DNA from: Bacteriovoracales bacterium
Lineage (GTDB): Bacteria; Bdellovibrionota; Bacteriovoracia; Bacteriovoracales; Bacteriovoracaceae
DNA: 58,059 nt
NCBI GenBank assembly: GCA_028346125.1
Contig: JAOMEV010000014.1
Coordinates: 1 to 58,059, forward strand
Reading direction: 5' to 3'
The notes beneath the pieces are model-generated. The model was given only the letters and a program-made list of their open reading frames with translations. It searched no databases and was not told where the DNA came from. The translations under genes were made by a program, and so were the position numbers. This document shows, piece by piece, positions 8,219 to 17,826 of the stretch. The first letter of the stretch is position 1, and each line of letters begins with the position of its first letter.

Positions 8219-9580
8219 ATGATTAAAATCCTCGTTTTTTTATTTTTGACCCCATCACTTTCACTTTCACAAACACTCACTTTTCCTGAAAACTTTCAGT
8301 GGTGTGTGGCCACGGCGTCCCACCAAATTGAAGGGAACAACAAGGATAGTGATTGGTGGGAATTTGAACGCCGACCTGGGACAATTAAACATAATGATAA
8401 ATCTATAAAAGCAACTGACCATTGGAACAGACTCGAAGAAGATACTCAAATTTTAGTAGACCTTGGTGTAAAAAGTTATAGGTTTTCTCTAGAATGGGCA
8501 AAAATTGAACCCAGAGAGGGACAGTGGAATAAAGACGCACTCGAGCACTACAAAAAAGAAATTCTTCTCCTTAAAAAAAATAATATTAACCCCATGGTTA
8601 CTCTCCACCATTTTAGTCTTCCTCTTTGGTTTGCAAAAAAAGGTGGCTGGGCCAACAAACAGGCCCCTCAATATTTTCAAAAATACGTTACAAAAGTTTA
8701 CAACCATTTAGGGGATCTCGGCGTAAGCTCCTGGGCCACATTTAACGAACCTACTTGGAATTTAATTTCTGGTTACGTCACCGGAGAATTTCCACCGGGA
8801 AAAAAAGATATTAAACTATTAAAAGACCCTCTTAAAGGAGTTATCCTTTCTCATGGTCTCGCCTATAAAACACTTCACCAATTGGCCAAAGATCGCCCGA
8901 TTAAAGTTGGACTTGTTCAAAACCTTAACGTCTTTATTCCTTTAAGATGGTGGAATCCCCTCGATCATTATGCAAAATCAATTTTAGACAACGTTTATAA
9001 TTGGAGTATCCTCAACACAATAAAAAATGGGCATTTTAAAGTTAACTTTCCCACTGCTTTTAAAGATGACTCTCCGATGCCCCAATTAAAAAAGACCTTG
9101 GATTTTTTGGGAATAAACTATTACACAAGACAATTTATAAAATTCATGTTTTCACCACCATTTATAAAGGCCCAAACCATTGCCCCCAAAGAAAAAATTA
9201 CAGAAATGGGTTGGGAGATTTATCCAAAAGGTATTTATACAATGGTTAAAAAGGCCCATCAAACCTTTCCTCGACTTCCTATTTTTATAACTGAAAATGG
9301 AATTGGGGATAAAACAGATAAAAAGAGACCTCAATTTATAAAAGAACACCTTTCTTATATTCATAAGCTCCTTCAAGAAAGAATTCCAATACTTGGCTAT
9401 TGTTATTGGACCCTCATCGACAATTTCGAGTGGGCCCATGGTTACAAACCTCGCTTTGGACTCTATAACCTCGATTTAAAAACTTTAAAGCGCACACCCC
9501 GAAATTCGGCAAAAGTCTATTCTGAAATAATAAAAAATAATGGATTTTTCTATGATAAAACAAAAGCTCTTTTTGAATAA
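8219..9580 (+). CDS. Exported GH1 beta-glycosidase
   Basis: 453 residues: a signal peptide (about residues 1-17) and a complete glycoside hydrolase family 1 barrel. The acid/base Glu is E177 in TFNEPTW and the nucleophile is E359 in ITENG. The substrate-pocket signature DNFEWAHGY and the N-terminal ATASHQIEG are present. GH1 enzymes remove beta-linked glucose, galactose or related sugars from oligosaccharide ends. Most bacterial GH1 enzymes are cytoplasmic, so export is notable. The last 29 bp overlap the GH31 gene downstream, so the two are translated together. Confidence 0.93.
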   Translation: MIKILVFLFLTPSLSLSQTLTFPENFQWCVATASHQIEGNNKDSDWWEFERRPGTIKHNDKSIKATDHWNRLEEDTQILVDLGVKSYRFSLEWAKIEPREGQWNKDALEHYKKEILLLKKNNINPMVTLHHFSLPLWFAKKGGWANKQAPQYFQKYVTKVYNHLGDLGVSSWATFNEPTWNLISGYVTGEFPPGKKDIKLLKDPLKGVILSHGLAYKTLHQLAKDRPIKVGLVQNLNVFIPLRWWNPLDHYAKSILDNVYNWSILNTIKNGHFKVNFPTAFKDDSPMPQLKKTLDFLGINYYTRQFIKFMFSPPFIKAQTIAPKEKITEMGWEIYPKGIYTMVKKAHQTFPRLPIFITENGIGDKTDKKRPQFIKEHLSYIHKLLQERIPILGYCYWTLIDNFEWAHGYKPRFGLYNLDLKTLKRTPRNSAKVYSEIIKNNGFFYDKTKALFE

Positions 9581-11714
9581 CCTTTGTTTTTTTTTTCTTA
9601 TAACCTCTTGTTCCTCTCCTTTTGAAGGTATTACCTATAAAGAAGCGACCCTCAAACAAGATTACTCTTTCGACCATTCTTACCAGCTTAAAAAAGAAAA
9701 AGAGCTTTTAATTTTACAAAGGAAAAATTCGGCCCCAATTTTGAAGCTTTCTCTTAAAAAGGCCTTCATTGCCAGTGGCCTAGGAGAACAAAGCTCAAGT
9801 CATAATATGGGCTCTTTTAAAATAAAAGAAAATATAATTAAATCATGCTCCTCTCAATCTCTAGAGAACTTAAAGATTATCTCTTCAAAATCATTTTCAA
9901 TTGCAGGAGTTCTTAAAGGGAAGAACTGTCATTCTCCTTATAAAATGACCTTTGAAATAATGAATAAAAGCGAAGTCTCTTTTAAAATAGACATTAAAAA
10001 CCCTTCCCTAAATAGAACTTACTTTCGCTTTAAACATCACCAAGAACTTTTTTATGGACTTGGAGAACAATTCACTCACCTAAAGCTCAATGGGCAAAAA
10101 GCTTATATCCTGACAGAAGAGCAAGGTATTGGAAGGGGAGACTTCCCAATAACATGGGGAGCTGAGTTACTAGAAAAATCTGGAGGAAATGACTTTTCTA
10201 CTTACGCCCCGATCCCTTTCTTAATTACAAACTCTCCGAGAGGAATTTTCTTTGAAAATAAATCCTACGGTATTATCGATCTCTCTTCCGATGATGAAGT
10301 CAAAGTTGAGTTCCGTGAAAAAAATATTGAAGGAACTCTTTGGGAAGGAAAAAGTATGCTGGATGTTATTGAAAGATATACTGCCAAAACAGGACGTTTT
10401 CCTCTTCTTCCTGACTTTGCCTATGGAACATGGCTTGGCATGCAAGGAGGTAAAGATAAAGTTTTAAAGGAAGTTCAAAGGGCAAAAAAAGCTGGCAACC
10501 CAGTCACCGCCTTATGGATCCAAGACTGGGTAGGGAAAAGAACAACATACTTCGGTTCGAGACTTTGGTGGAATTGGCAAGTCGATGAAAAGACTTATCC
10601 AGACTTTAAAAACTTTTGTACAAAACTTTGGAATGAAGGAACTGCTGTTTTGGGCTACGTTAACCCTTACCTTGCAGACAAAGGCCCCCTTTATGAAGAG
10701 GCAAAAGAAATGGGGTATTTCGTCAAAAATAAAAAAGGGAAAAATTATAAAATAAGAACTCCCGGCTTTCCTGCTTACATTGTCGACCTGACAAATAAAA
10801 AGGCCTATGAGTGGCTAAAAAAAATAATTAAAACAAATATGATTGATATGGGTTTAAGAGGGTGGATGGCCGACTTCGGCGAATGGCTTCCCATGGATAG
10901 TGTTCTCCATTCAGGTATTTCTCCCGAAACCTATCATAATGAATACCCAGTTATTTGGGCAAAACTTAATCGGGAGGCCATAAAAGAAAAAGGTCTGGAA
11001 GGGCAAATTGTCTTTTTTACTCGTTCCGGTTTTAGTTACTCCAATAAATACTCGACTTTATTTTGGGAAGGTGATCAAATGGTCAGCTTTGATGAATATG
11101 ACGGTCTTCCATCGACAGTTGTTGGTCTCCTTTCGTCAGGACTGAGCGGAATCTCACTCAACCATAGCGATGTTGGGGGTTACACTACAATTAATAACCC
11201 CATAAAAAATTACCACCGCTCTGAAGAGCTTTTTCTTAGATGGGCAGAACTAAATGCCTTCACACCTATTTTTAGAACCCACGAGGGAAACCGACCCGAA
11301 AAAAATCACCAGCCTTACTCATCACCTGAAACAATCAAAAAGTTTTCTAGACTAGGTAAAATTCATTACGCCCTCAAAGACTATCTCAAGTTTTTTGTCA
11401 ATGAGGCCCATACTCGAGGCTTCCCCCTGGTAAGACCTCTTTTTCTCCATTACCCAAATGATAAAAAAACATACTCTCTTAAAAAACAATTTCTCCTTGG
11501 AACAGATATACTTGTTATCCCAGTCCTTAAGGACAAACAAAAAACCGTCAAAGGTTATCTACCCTCCGGACAGTGGAGGCATCTTTTTACAGGCGAGCTT
11601 TACGAAGGAAAAAAAGAGGCCACTTTTAAGTCCCCTTTAGGGACTCCTGCAGTCTTCATAAAAGAAGAAAGTTCCTGGAAAGAAGGCCTTCTCACCAAGT
11701 TAAAGGCCCTTTAA
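9552..11714 (+). CDS. GH31 lipoprotein, sulfoquinovosidase (YihQ)-like
   Basis: ATG 9552 is preferred over ATG 9540 because it is preceded by GGA at 9543-9545 and yields a lipoprotein signal: MIKQKLFLNN, a hydrophobic stretch, then lipobox ITSC. The catalytic nucleophile is D441 (MADFGEW) and the acid/base is D508 (WEGDQ). Against E. coli YihQ (residue numbers from memory), the sulfonate-site residues Q288, R301, W304 and Y508 correspond to Q324, R337, W340 and Y544, and the catalytic D405 and D472 to D441 and D508, all at a constant offset of 36. This points to cleavage of sulfoquinovosides from plant or algal sulfolipid headgroups. Other alpha-glucosidase specificities are not excluded. Its stop overlaps that of the convergent barrel gene. 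Confidence 0.88.
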   Translation: MIKQKLFLNNLCFFFLITSCSSPFEGITYKEATLKQDYSFDHSYQLKKEKELLILQRKNSAPILKLSLKKAFIASGLGEQSSSHNMGSFKIKENIIKSCSSQSLENLKIISSKSFSIAGVLKGKNCHSPYKMTFEIMNKSEVSFKIDIKNPSLNRTYFRFKHHQELFYGLGEQFTHLKLNGQKAYILTEEQGIGRGDFPITWGAELLEKSGGNDFSTYAPIPFLITNSPRGIFFENKSYGIIDLSSDDEVKVEFREKNIEGTLWEGKSMLDVIERYTAKTGRFPLLPDFAYGTWLGMQGGKDKVLKEVQRAKKAGNPVTALWIQDWVGKRTTYFGSRLWWNWQVDEKTYPDFKNFCTKLWNEGTAVLGYVNPYLADKGPLYEEAKEMGYFVKNKKGKNYKIRTPGFPAYIVDLTNKKAYEWLKKIIKTNMIDMGLRGWMADFGEWLPMDSVLHSGISPETYHNEYPVIWAKLNREAIKEKGLEGQIVFFTRSGFSYSNKYSTLFWEGDQMVSFDEYDGLPSTVVGLLSSGLSGISLNHSDVGGYTTINNPIKNYHRSEELFLRWAELNAFTPIFRTHEGNRPEKNHQPYSSPETIKKFSRLGKIHYALKDYLKFFVNEAHTRGFPLVRPLFLHYPNDKKTYSLKKQFLLGTDILVIPVLKDKQKTVKGYLPSGQWRHLFTGELYEGKKEATFKSPLGTPAVFIKEESSWKEGLLTKLKAL

Positions 11715-12985
11715 AATAAGAAAATCAAACTTAAATTTGTTTGGAAGCCCCAAGAACTTGGGACGATATTTTCATCGAGACTAATTGTTTTACTTGCTTG
11801 AAAGTCCATTCTTAAAAGAGAAAGTGCCCTATTGAACCCCCAATGAGTTCCAAGAGTGGCGCCGTAACTATAGCTTTCATTAACTCGATATCCAGAAACT
11901 AAATTTAAGTTAAGAAGGCCCACATGATAATAAGTACCATCTTTTTCATAAATGGGTACACTAAATTTTACGGCCCAGCTATCTGGAATATGAAGGCCAA
12001 ACTCTGCTGCAAAAGATAACTTGTTATCAATCACGCTTCCATTAATATCCTGATAATCCACGGAAAAAGAAAGGTTCAAAAAGTCTTCACCCTTTTGTCC
12101 CAATTCCAGATGGGCCCCTGCATTTATCATTTGTTTAATTGTGGTAGGCATTTTTAAATCTACCCCAACCTCTGTTGCCTCTTCTTCCATTTTTTTATCT
12201 AAGTCCTTCACAACATCTTTAATAAGAGACTTTTGACTTCCAAATTTAGCGCCTCCAAGGTTAAGAACACTCACCCCAATCCCTGAATAATTATTGTCAA
12301 AAAATTGATAATGAAGGCCTACATTTTGTCCTAAAGTTTCTCCGTAAAAGACATCTGTGTAATCTGATAAATTCACATTATTTGGTGTTAAAGTTCCGGC
12401 CTCATAATGAGTTTTAATTGTTGCCAACTGAGAGCTGTTAGGCGTCGATTTAATTTGGGCCTGCTTTAAAAGGTAAACAGAATATCCAATAGAAAGGCCT
12501 CCATACCCAATAGCGAGACCCGCTGTGGCGCCGGCCCTTAGAGTCGACGTAAGACTTTTTCCCCCACTGATAGGTGCGGACGAAACGATGCCTTGGGCAA
12601 AGGTTGTTAACCCTATGTAGGGTAAGTAAACCTTTAAAACTTCAAGGTTACCACCAGAAATTGTGGCCTCTTCCTGTCCCAAAACCCGAGTGAACTCATC
12701 CAACGTATCAATTGATTTTTGATTAAAGCGATCTTCTATTTCAGTTTTTCCTTTATCATCCAAAATAACATCTCCCCCAACCAAATTAATCTTGAGAGTT
12801 GAATATGTGAAAAGCGCCGGGTTATACCAAAAGTAAGACCCCTTATAAGGGTAGGCCGTCATTGTTTCTGCTCTATTCAAGCTGAAGTTTGAAGGTATAA
12901 CAGCAGTTGTTTCAGCATAAGAAAACTTAACTATTATTCCCCAAATGAAAATAAACTTTTTAATTGTTGAATTAAACACTTTCAA
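11711..12985 (-). CDS. Outer-membrane beta-barrel, FadL/TraF_2-like
   Basis: 424 residues with a signal peptide ending FSYA. The early motif YFWYNPALFTYS, a Gly-rich alpha region (SGGKSLTSTLRAGATAGLAI), repeated Tyr-Gly strands and a C-terminal aromatic residue (LSLIFLF) match the OMPP1/FadL-like barrels that include the TraF_2 family. Such proteins carry hydrophobic ligands or assist surface systems. It reads towards the GH31 gene and shares the TTAA containing both stop codons (11711-11714). No conjugation genes are nearby, so the TraF name reflects fold, not role. Confidence 0.7.
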   Translation of the reverse strand: MKVFNSTIKKFIFIWGIIVKFSYAETTAVIPSNFSLNRAETMTAYPYKGSYFWYNPALFTYSTLKINLVGGDVILDDKGKTEIEDRFNQKSIDTLDEFTRVLGQEEATISGGNLEVLKVYLPYIGLTTFAQGIVSSAPISGGKSLTSTLRAGATAGLAIGYGGLSIGYSVYLLKQAQIKSTPNSSQLATIKTHYEAGTLTPNNVNLSDYTDVFYGETLGQNVGLHYQFFDNNYSGIGVSVLNLGGAKFGSQKSLIKDVVKDLDKKMEEEATEVGVDLKMPTTIKQMINAGAHLELGQKGEDFLNLSFSVDYQDINGSVIDNKLSFAAEFGLHIPDSWAVKFSVPIYEKDGTYYHVGLLNLNLVSGYRVNESYSYGATLGTHWGFNRALSLLRMDFQASKTISLDENIVPSSWGFQTNLSLIFLF

Positions 12986-13226
12986 TAATTTTCCCCATAA
13001 ACTTCGAACCTATTTCGACGATTTTTATTTTTTTTTTTAATCCAAAACTGTTAATCAAAATTATGGTCATTTTGGCCCGAACCTTTTAAATTTTTTAAAA
13101 AAATAAGGCCATTAATTAAAGGCCCGAACAATGAATATTGGATGATTGAACGACCTTCTCTGTTAAAAAATGTTACCTTTTCAGGTACAACATTTTTTTC
13201 GCAGTAAGGTTTCAGGAATTTTATCA

Positions 13227-15416
13227 ATGGACACCAATAAGCTTATAATCCACCTAGAGGATACCTTTGATGAAGATCTATCTCTCATAGGTGCTAAGGC
13301 CAAAAATTTGGCCTCTGTTCACAAGCAGGGATACAAAATTCCATCTGGTTTTTCCCTTACGACTTATGCCTATGACTTATTTTTAAAAGAAAACAATTTA
13401 AAAGAAAAAATTTTTTCAGAAATTCACAGAAAACCAATAAAAAAAATGCGTTGGGAAGAAATATGGGATGCCTCTTTAAGAATAAGGTCCAACTTCTTGC
13501 AAGGAAACTTTCCGAAAGAAATTACTGAAATTCTTCAAAAAGTCCTTAAGAAAGAAGACTTTGAACAGGGGCTCTCCATTCGCTCTTCTGCTTTAAAAGA
13601 AGACCAAAGGCTTACCTCTTTTGCTGGAATTTACGAAACCTTACTCAACATAAAAACTTTGGAAGAAGTTCAAAAATCCATAAAAATCGTCTGGGCATCT
13701 CTTTGGTCCGATGCTTCTCTACTTTATAAAAAAGAACTCTCTTTAAATATAGAAAATAGTAAAATGGCGGTTCTTTTACAAAGGATGGTAAAGAAAAGCT
13801 GTTCAGGAGTAGTTTTTAGTGAAGCCCCTAACGGTAATAAAAAAAACCAATGCCTTATCGAAGTAGTTCCCGGAGAATGTAGGAATCTTGTTGATGGGCT
13901 TATCAATCCCGAGCAATTTTTTATAAATAAGGAAAATTCAAAAATTACAAGTTCCTCATCAGAGCTTCTTAACGATAATGATTTAATCAACCTTTTACAA
14001 GTTTCTAAAACTTTAGAAAGGAATTTTGGTTTCCCTGTCGATATAGAGTGGAGTGGAAAAGGAGAAGACCTTCATATTCTTCAAGTAAGGCCAATTACCT
14101 CTGGATCACTTTTCAAAAATGATGCAAAAAAGTTTTGGTTCTTAAAGTTAAGACCTAAAAAGAAACAACTTAAAAACCTTGCCAAGAAAGTAGAATCTGA
14201 ACTTATCCCTCTAATCAAAAAGATCGGCGAACATCTTTCAAAAGAAAAACTGGAAGACCAAGGTCCCGAAGATCTCCAAAAAAGCTTAGAGGAAAGGTTT
14301 AATGAGTTAAAAAAGTGGCAAGATATCTACAAAAATAAATTTATACCTTTTGCCCATGGAGTCAGACAATTAGGCCAATACTACAATGATTCAGTCTGCC
14401 CAAAAGACCCTTTTGAGTTCACAGGACTTCTTGAATTTGACGACCTTATTGCCATTAAAAGAAATAAATCAATTAAAAAACTCACAAATCACCTCAAAAA
14501 ATGGCCATCGCTCAAGAACGCTTTGGTAGAACTCGTTAATAATCATAATGAGCCTTTAAACTTCAAAAAATTAATTTCAAATGAAGGCGGAGAAGACTTT
14601 CTCAATTCTTACTTTGAACTTAAAGAAAACTACCTTGACTTCGTGTTTGATTTTTCAAGAATTATCGATAGAAATGATCTCTTAGCTCACCACCTGATCG
14701 AACTTATTGAAAAAGAAGATGATGCTCCAAGCGCCAAAAAAGAAATCAGTAAGGCCTTAGAACTTAAACTTCTTCAGGCCGTAGGTAAAAATAGAGAAAG
14801 TGAAGCAAGAGAAATCATAGAGTTGGCCAGGTTAAGCTGGAAAATCCGAGATGATGATAATTTACTCCTTTCCAAAATAGAGGCCCAACTTTTAAGGGCC
14901 ATATATTGTGGTTTTTCTCTTTTAGACTTCAAACCAGAAATTGATTTAAAGAACCTACCTCTAGGGGATCTCGTTTCTTGCCTATCAGAAGCACTCTTAG
15001 ATAAAAGTAAAATTAATGACCTCCAAAATAAAATTAAAGGACTTGCGTCTCATATCAATAATAAAAAGAAGAATTCAGTTCAGGCCTTTCAACTCGTTGG
15101 GCAACCTGCCGCCCCAGGCATAGTAAGCGGTGATGTTAAAATTGTTTTGACAATCGAAGATCTTGGCAACTTTAAAAAAGGCGATATTCTCGTTTGCCAG
15201 GCCATTCAACCTCAGATGACTCACCTTTTACCTCTGGCCACGGCAATTATAGAACAAAGAGGAGGGATGCTTATTCATGGTGCTCTCCTCGCAAGGGAGT
15301 TTTGCATTCCTTGTGTTAATGGCATCCCAGAAATATTTGAACAAGTCAAAAATGGTGATTTTGTTACTGTTGATGGCCACCTAGGTCTTGTCACAATTGG
15401 GACACCTGATATTTAA
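13227..15416 (+). CDS. PEP synthase / pyruvate phosphate dikinase-like enzyme
   Basis: ATG 13227 is preferred over ATG 13170 because AGGA (13214-13217) precedes it and the domain begins at once. About 729 residues. The N-terminal ATP-grasp domain (residues 1-310) shows SLIGAKAKNLA, LSIRSSALKEDQ, SFAGIYETLLN and IEWSGKGEDLHILQVRPI. A helical linker of about 280 residues follows. The C-terminal phosphohistidine domain has GGMLIHGALLAREFCIPCV, with His684 as phospho-carrier. The order matches PEP synthase and rifampicin phosphotransferase, but no PEP/pyruvate TIM-barrel follows. The enzyme therefore resembles the three-domain Rph-type phosphotransferases, with the acceptor site in the linker. 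It lies 21 bp ahead of the acyl-CoA dehydrogenase gene. Confidence 0.85.
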   Translation: MDTNKLIIHLEDTFDEDLSLIGAKAKNLASVHKQGYKIPSGFSLTTYAYDLFLKENNLKEKIFSEIHRKPIKKMRWEEIWDASLRIRSNFLQGNFPKEITEILQKVLKKEDFEQGLSIRSSALKEDQRLTSFAGIYETLLNIKTLEEVQKSIKIVWASLWSDASLLYKKELSLNIENSKMAVLLQRMVKKSCSGVVFSEAPNGNKKNQCLIEVVPGECRNLVDGLINPEQFFINKENSKITSSSSELLNDNDLINLLQVSKTLERNFGFPVDIEWSGKGEDLHILQVRPITSGSLFKNDAKKFWFLKLRPKKKQLKNLAKKVESELIPLIKKIGEHLSKEKLEDQGPEDLQKSLEERFNELKKWQDIYKNKFIPFAHGVRQLGQYYNDSVCPKDPFEFTGLLEFDDLIAIKRNKSIKKLTNHLKKWPSLKNALVELVNNHNEPLNFKKLISNEGGEDFLNSYFELKENYLDFVFDFSRIIDRNDLLAHHLIELIEKEDDAPSAKKEISKALELKLLQAVGKNRESEAREIIELARLSWKIRDDDNLLLSKIEAQLLRAIYCGFSLLDFKPEIDLKNLPLGDLVSCLSEALLDKSKINDLQNKIKGLASHINNKKKNSVQAFQLVGQPAAPGIVSGDVKIVLTIEDLGNFKKGDILVCQAIQPQMTHLLPLATAIIEQRGGMLIHGALLAREFCIPCVNGIPEIFEQVKNGDFVTVDGHLGLVTIGTPDI

Positions 15417-15437
15417 TTTCCTAATTGGGGGAAAAGT

Positions 15438-17111
15438 ATGGAAACTCATGACAAAGCGAGAGAGCAACTTAAAATTTGGAAAGATTCCTTAAAAAAGAAT
15501 TTTTACGAGGAAGACAAGAACCTCAAACATACACTTCAATACTATTTTAAAGACCAATTTAAGGATATTGATAAAGATCTTTCTATTTTTTCGCAAAAAG
15601 TTTTTAAAGAACTAGAACCTCTCGTGAATGAAAATGACCTTGTTTTTAATAATCCTCGCCTTGAATCTTATGATGATGTAGGAGAACAAAACCAGAAAAT
15701 TATTCACCATCCTTTTTATGATGAAGTTGGAAATATTATCTATTCCAGTGGACTTATGAAAAAGATGTCCTCACCAGGAGGGCTTCTTGAATCACTTTGC
15801 TTTTTTTACCTTTCCTCTCACGGAGGTGAGGCCGGTCACAATTGTCCCATTGCCTGCTCAGCGGGAATCGTTCGAATTTTTCAAAAGCTAGACCTCCCAA
15901 ATAAGGATATCTACCTAAAAAAGTTAACCGAACCATCTTACACTCAAAACTTTACCGGAGCGCAATTTTTAACTGAAATCCAGGGAGGGTCTGATGTTGG
16001 TAAAAATGCAACGACCGCTTTTTTAGATGAAAACAAACAATGGAAAATAAAGGGCGAAAAGTGGTTCTGCTCAAATGCCAATGCTGAACTTATACTCATG
16101 ACGGCACGCTTTGACCAAGAAAAATCAGGGACTAAGGGGCTTGGACTTTTTCTCCTTCCCTCTCATCTTCCAGATGGAAAAAAAAACCATTACACTCTTA
16201 GAAGGCTTAAAAATAAAATCGGAACCAGGTCCATGGCCAGTTCTGAAATTGACTTTAACGGCGCTCACGCTTGGCCTGTAGGAAAGTTAGAAGAAGGTTT
16301 CTCCCTCGTTATGGAGAATGTCCTCCATATTTCAAGAATTTTCAACACATTTGCTGTTTTAGGCCAAAGCTCAAGGGCCTACCAAATAGCAAAAAGCTAT
16401 GCTCACTTTCGCGAGGCCTTTGGTAAAAAAATAATTGAGTACCCTCTTGTACAGGAGACTCTGGCAAAAGTTAAAAGCGAACAACTTGCACTCATGGCCT
16501 TTATTTTCAAAACAACAAGACTTCAAGATGAGACTGATACAAATAAGGAAAATGAAAAGCAAAAGCTTCTTTTAAGGGTTCTCGTTAACCTCAACAAATA
16601 TATTTCTTCACTTTGGGCCGTTGAACATATTCATAGGTCAATTGATATATTGGGGGGAAATGGCGCCATTGAAAGCTTTTCTCCACTGCCACGCCTTTTA
16701 AGGGATAGTATCGTCTGTGAAAATTGGGAGGGTACTCACAATACTTTAAGAATGCAAATCCTTCGGGATATCCATCGTTATAAAGTTGACGAAATTTTTA
16801 TTTCTTTTTTGAGAAATGACCTTTATCTGGAAAGCTTTAAAGAAGATATCAATCGACTAGAGGAAGATTTTCAATCTCTCAAAGACCAGAATGAACAGGT
16901 TCAAACCCTCCTTATTAAAGATATCGTTCACAAAATGAGTATGATCGCAAGCGCTCTTTGTCTCTCACAGGAAGCGATCCACCAAACTGAGAATAATAAT
17001 GAGAAAATAAAAGAAAAGGCCCTTTCCCTATTTAGGAAAACTCATTTAGGTAGACCATCCTATGATAATGATTACCTAAATTTAATAAAAGAAATTAATG
17101 GGGTCCAATAA
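15438..17111 (+). CDS. Acyl-CoA dehydrogenase, AidB-like
   Basis: 557 residues with a strong ribosome-binding site (GGGGGAAAAG). FAD-dependent acyl-CoA dehydrogenase fold: helical N domain, middle beta domain with QFLTEIQGGSDVG and GEKWFCSNANAELILMTARF, and C-terminal helices with ILGGNGAIESF and ENWEGTHNTLRMQ. The length and the EGTxN...Q tail match the AidB branch rather than beta-oxidation enzymes of about 380 residues. AidB relatives bind FAD and, in E. coli, DNA. Their substrate is uncertain, and isovaleryl-CoA-like activity has been reported for E. coli AidB. Probably co-transcribed with the PEP-synthase-like gene upstream and the Fe-S protein downstream. Confidence 0.9.
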   Translation: METHDKAREQLKIWKDSLKKNFYEEDKNLKHTLQYYFKDQFKDIDKDLSIFSQKVFKELEPLVNENDLVFNNPRLESYDDVGEQNQKIIHHPFYDEVGNIIYSSGLMKKMSSPGGLLESLCFFYLSSHGGEAGHNCPIACSAGIVRIFQKLDLPNKDIYLKKLTEPSYTQNFTGAQFLTEIQGGSDVGKNATTAFLDENKQWKIKGEKWFCSNANAELILMTARFDQEKSGTKGLGLFLLPSHLPDGKKNHYTLRRLKNKIGTRSMASSEIDFNGAHAWPVGKLEEGFSLVMENVLHISRIFNTFAVLGQSSRAYQIAKSYAHFREAFGKKIIEYPLVQETLAKVKSEQLALMAFIFKTTRLQDETDTNKENEKQKLLLRVLVNLNKYISSLWAVEHIHRSIDILGGNGAIESFSPLPRLLRDSIVCENWEGTHNTLRMQILRDIHRYKVDEIFISFLRNDLYLESFKEDINRLEEDFQSLKDQNEQVQTLLIKDIVHKMSMIASALCLSQEAIHQTENNNEKIKEKALSLFRKTHLGRPSYDNDYLNLIKEINGVQ

Positions 17112-17133
17112 AGCCTTTTGTTTAGAGATATCT

Positions 17134-17826
17134 ATGTCCTCCAAGATTGAACTTTTTCAGAGCTTAATTAGTAGAAATGGGCTGAATCTTTTTGCCTGCG
17201 GAAGTATCGATAAAATATCATTAACTTCAAAGTCTTTTTCTCCTCTTTTTAAGGGAGCAATGATTGTAGGAAATGGTGGAGCTGACTTCTGGAATTTTTT
17301 CCTAAGAGAAAAAAACGTAGACCATAAAAATCCAATAGATCAACTTGTCATAAACTTTCTTGAAAAAAAGTTAAAAGAATCTGGTTTTTCAAGTACCGAA
17401 TTTCAAAGGCTTTACCCTCACTCGGACTATACTCCTCCTCTTCTTCAAATATCTAGGCATTTCAACCTTTCACGGCCTTCGAAATTAGGTCTAGACCTAA
17501 ACCCTGAGTTCGGTTCTTGGTTTGGACTTAGAGCGCTTTTCCTTTTTAAAGAAGCTTTACCCGAAATAGGCCCTACCGCCTTTAAAAGTCCGTGTGACCA
17601 ATGCACCTTAAGGCCATGTCTAACAAATTGCCCCGGTACGACCTTCAAAAATGGAAACTTTGACCTAGAAGACTGCAGTACGTTTCGTTTAAGGGAAAAC
17701 TCTCCCTGCGATAAAAAGTGCGATGCTAGAATCGCCTGTCCCGTTGGAAAAGAACACCAGTACTCAAAAGAGCAAATGAGTTATCACTACGAACACGGTC
17801 TTAAAATGTTAAAAAAGCTATGCTGA
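17134..17826 (+). CDS. Cysteine-rich 4Fe-4S ferredoxin-like protein
   Basis: 230 residues from ATG 17134. An upstream ATG at 17098 would overlap the dehydrogenase gene. The N-terminal 150 residues lack recognised motifs. The C-terminal part has C154-x2-C157-x4-C162-x3-C166-Pro and then C181, C192, C196 and C202-Pro, a pattern for two iron-sulfur clusters as in the C-terminal region of epoxyqueuosine reductase-type proteins. It lacks the QueG cobalamin-domain motifs. An electron-transfer role for the neighbouring flavoenzyme is possible by context. Its 3' end overlaps the convergent HNH gene by 9 bp. Confidence 0.7.
   Translation: MSSKIELFQSLISRNGLNLFACGSIDKISLTSKSFSPLFKGAMIVGNGGADFWNFFLREKNVDHKNPIDQLVINFLEKKLKESGFSSTEFQRLYPHSDYTPPLLQISRHFNLSRPSKLGLDLNPEFGSWFGLRALFLFKEALPEIGPTAFKSPCDQCTLRPCLTNCPGTTFKNGNFDLEDCSTFRLRENSPCDKKCDARIACPVGKEHQYSKEQMSYHYEHGLKMLKKLC

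Noticed and set aside
11711-12985. Conjugation gene (TraF)
   Set aside because: The likeness is to the barrel fold only, and no transfer or relaxase genes are present.
13170-13226. Longer start for the PEP-synthase-like gene
   Set aside because: No ribosome-binding site, and the extra 19 residues are not part of the ATP-grasp domain.
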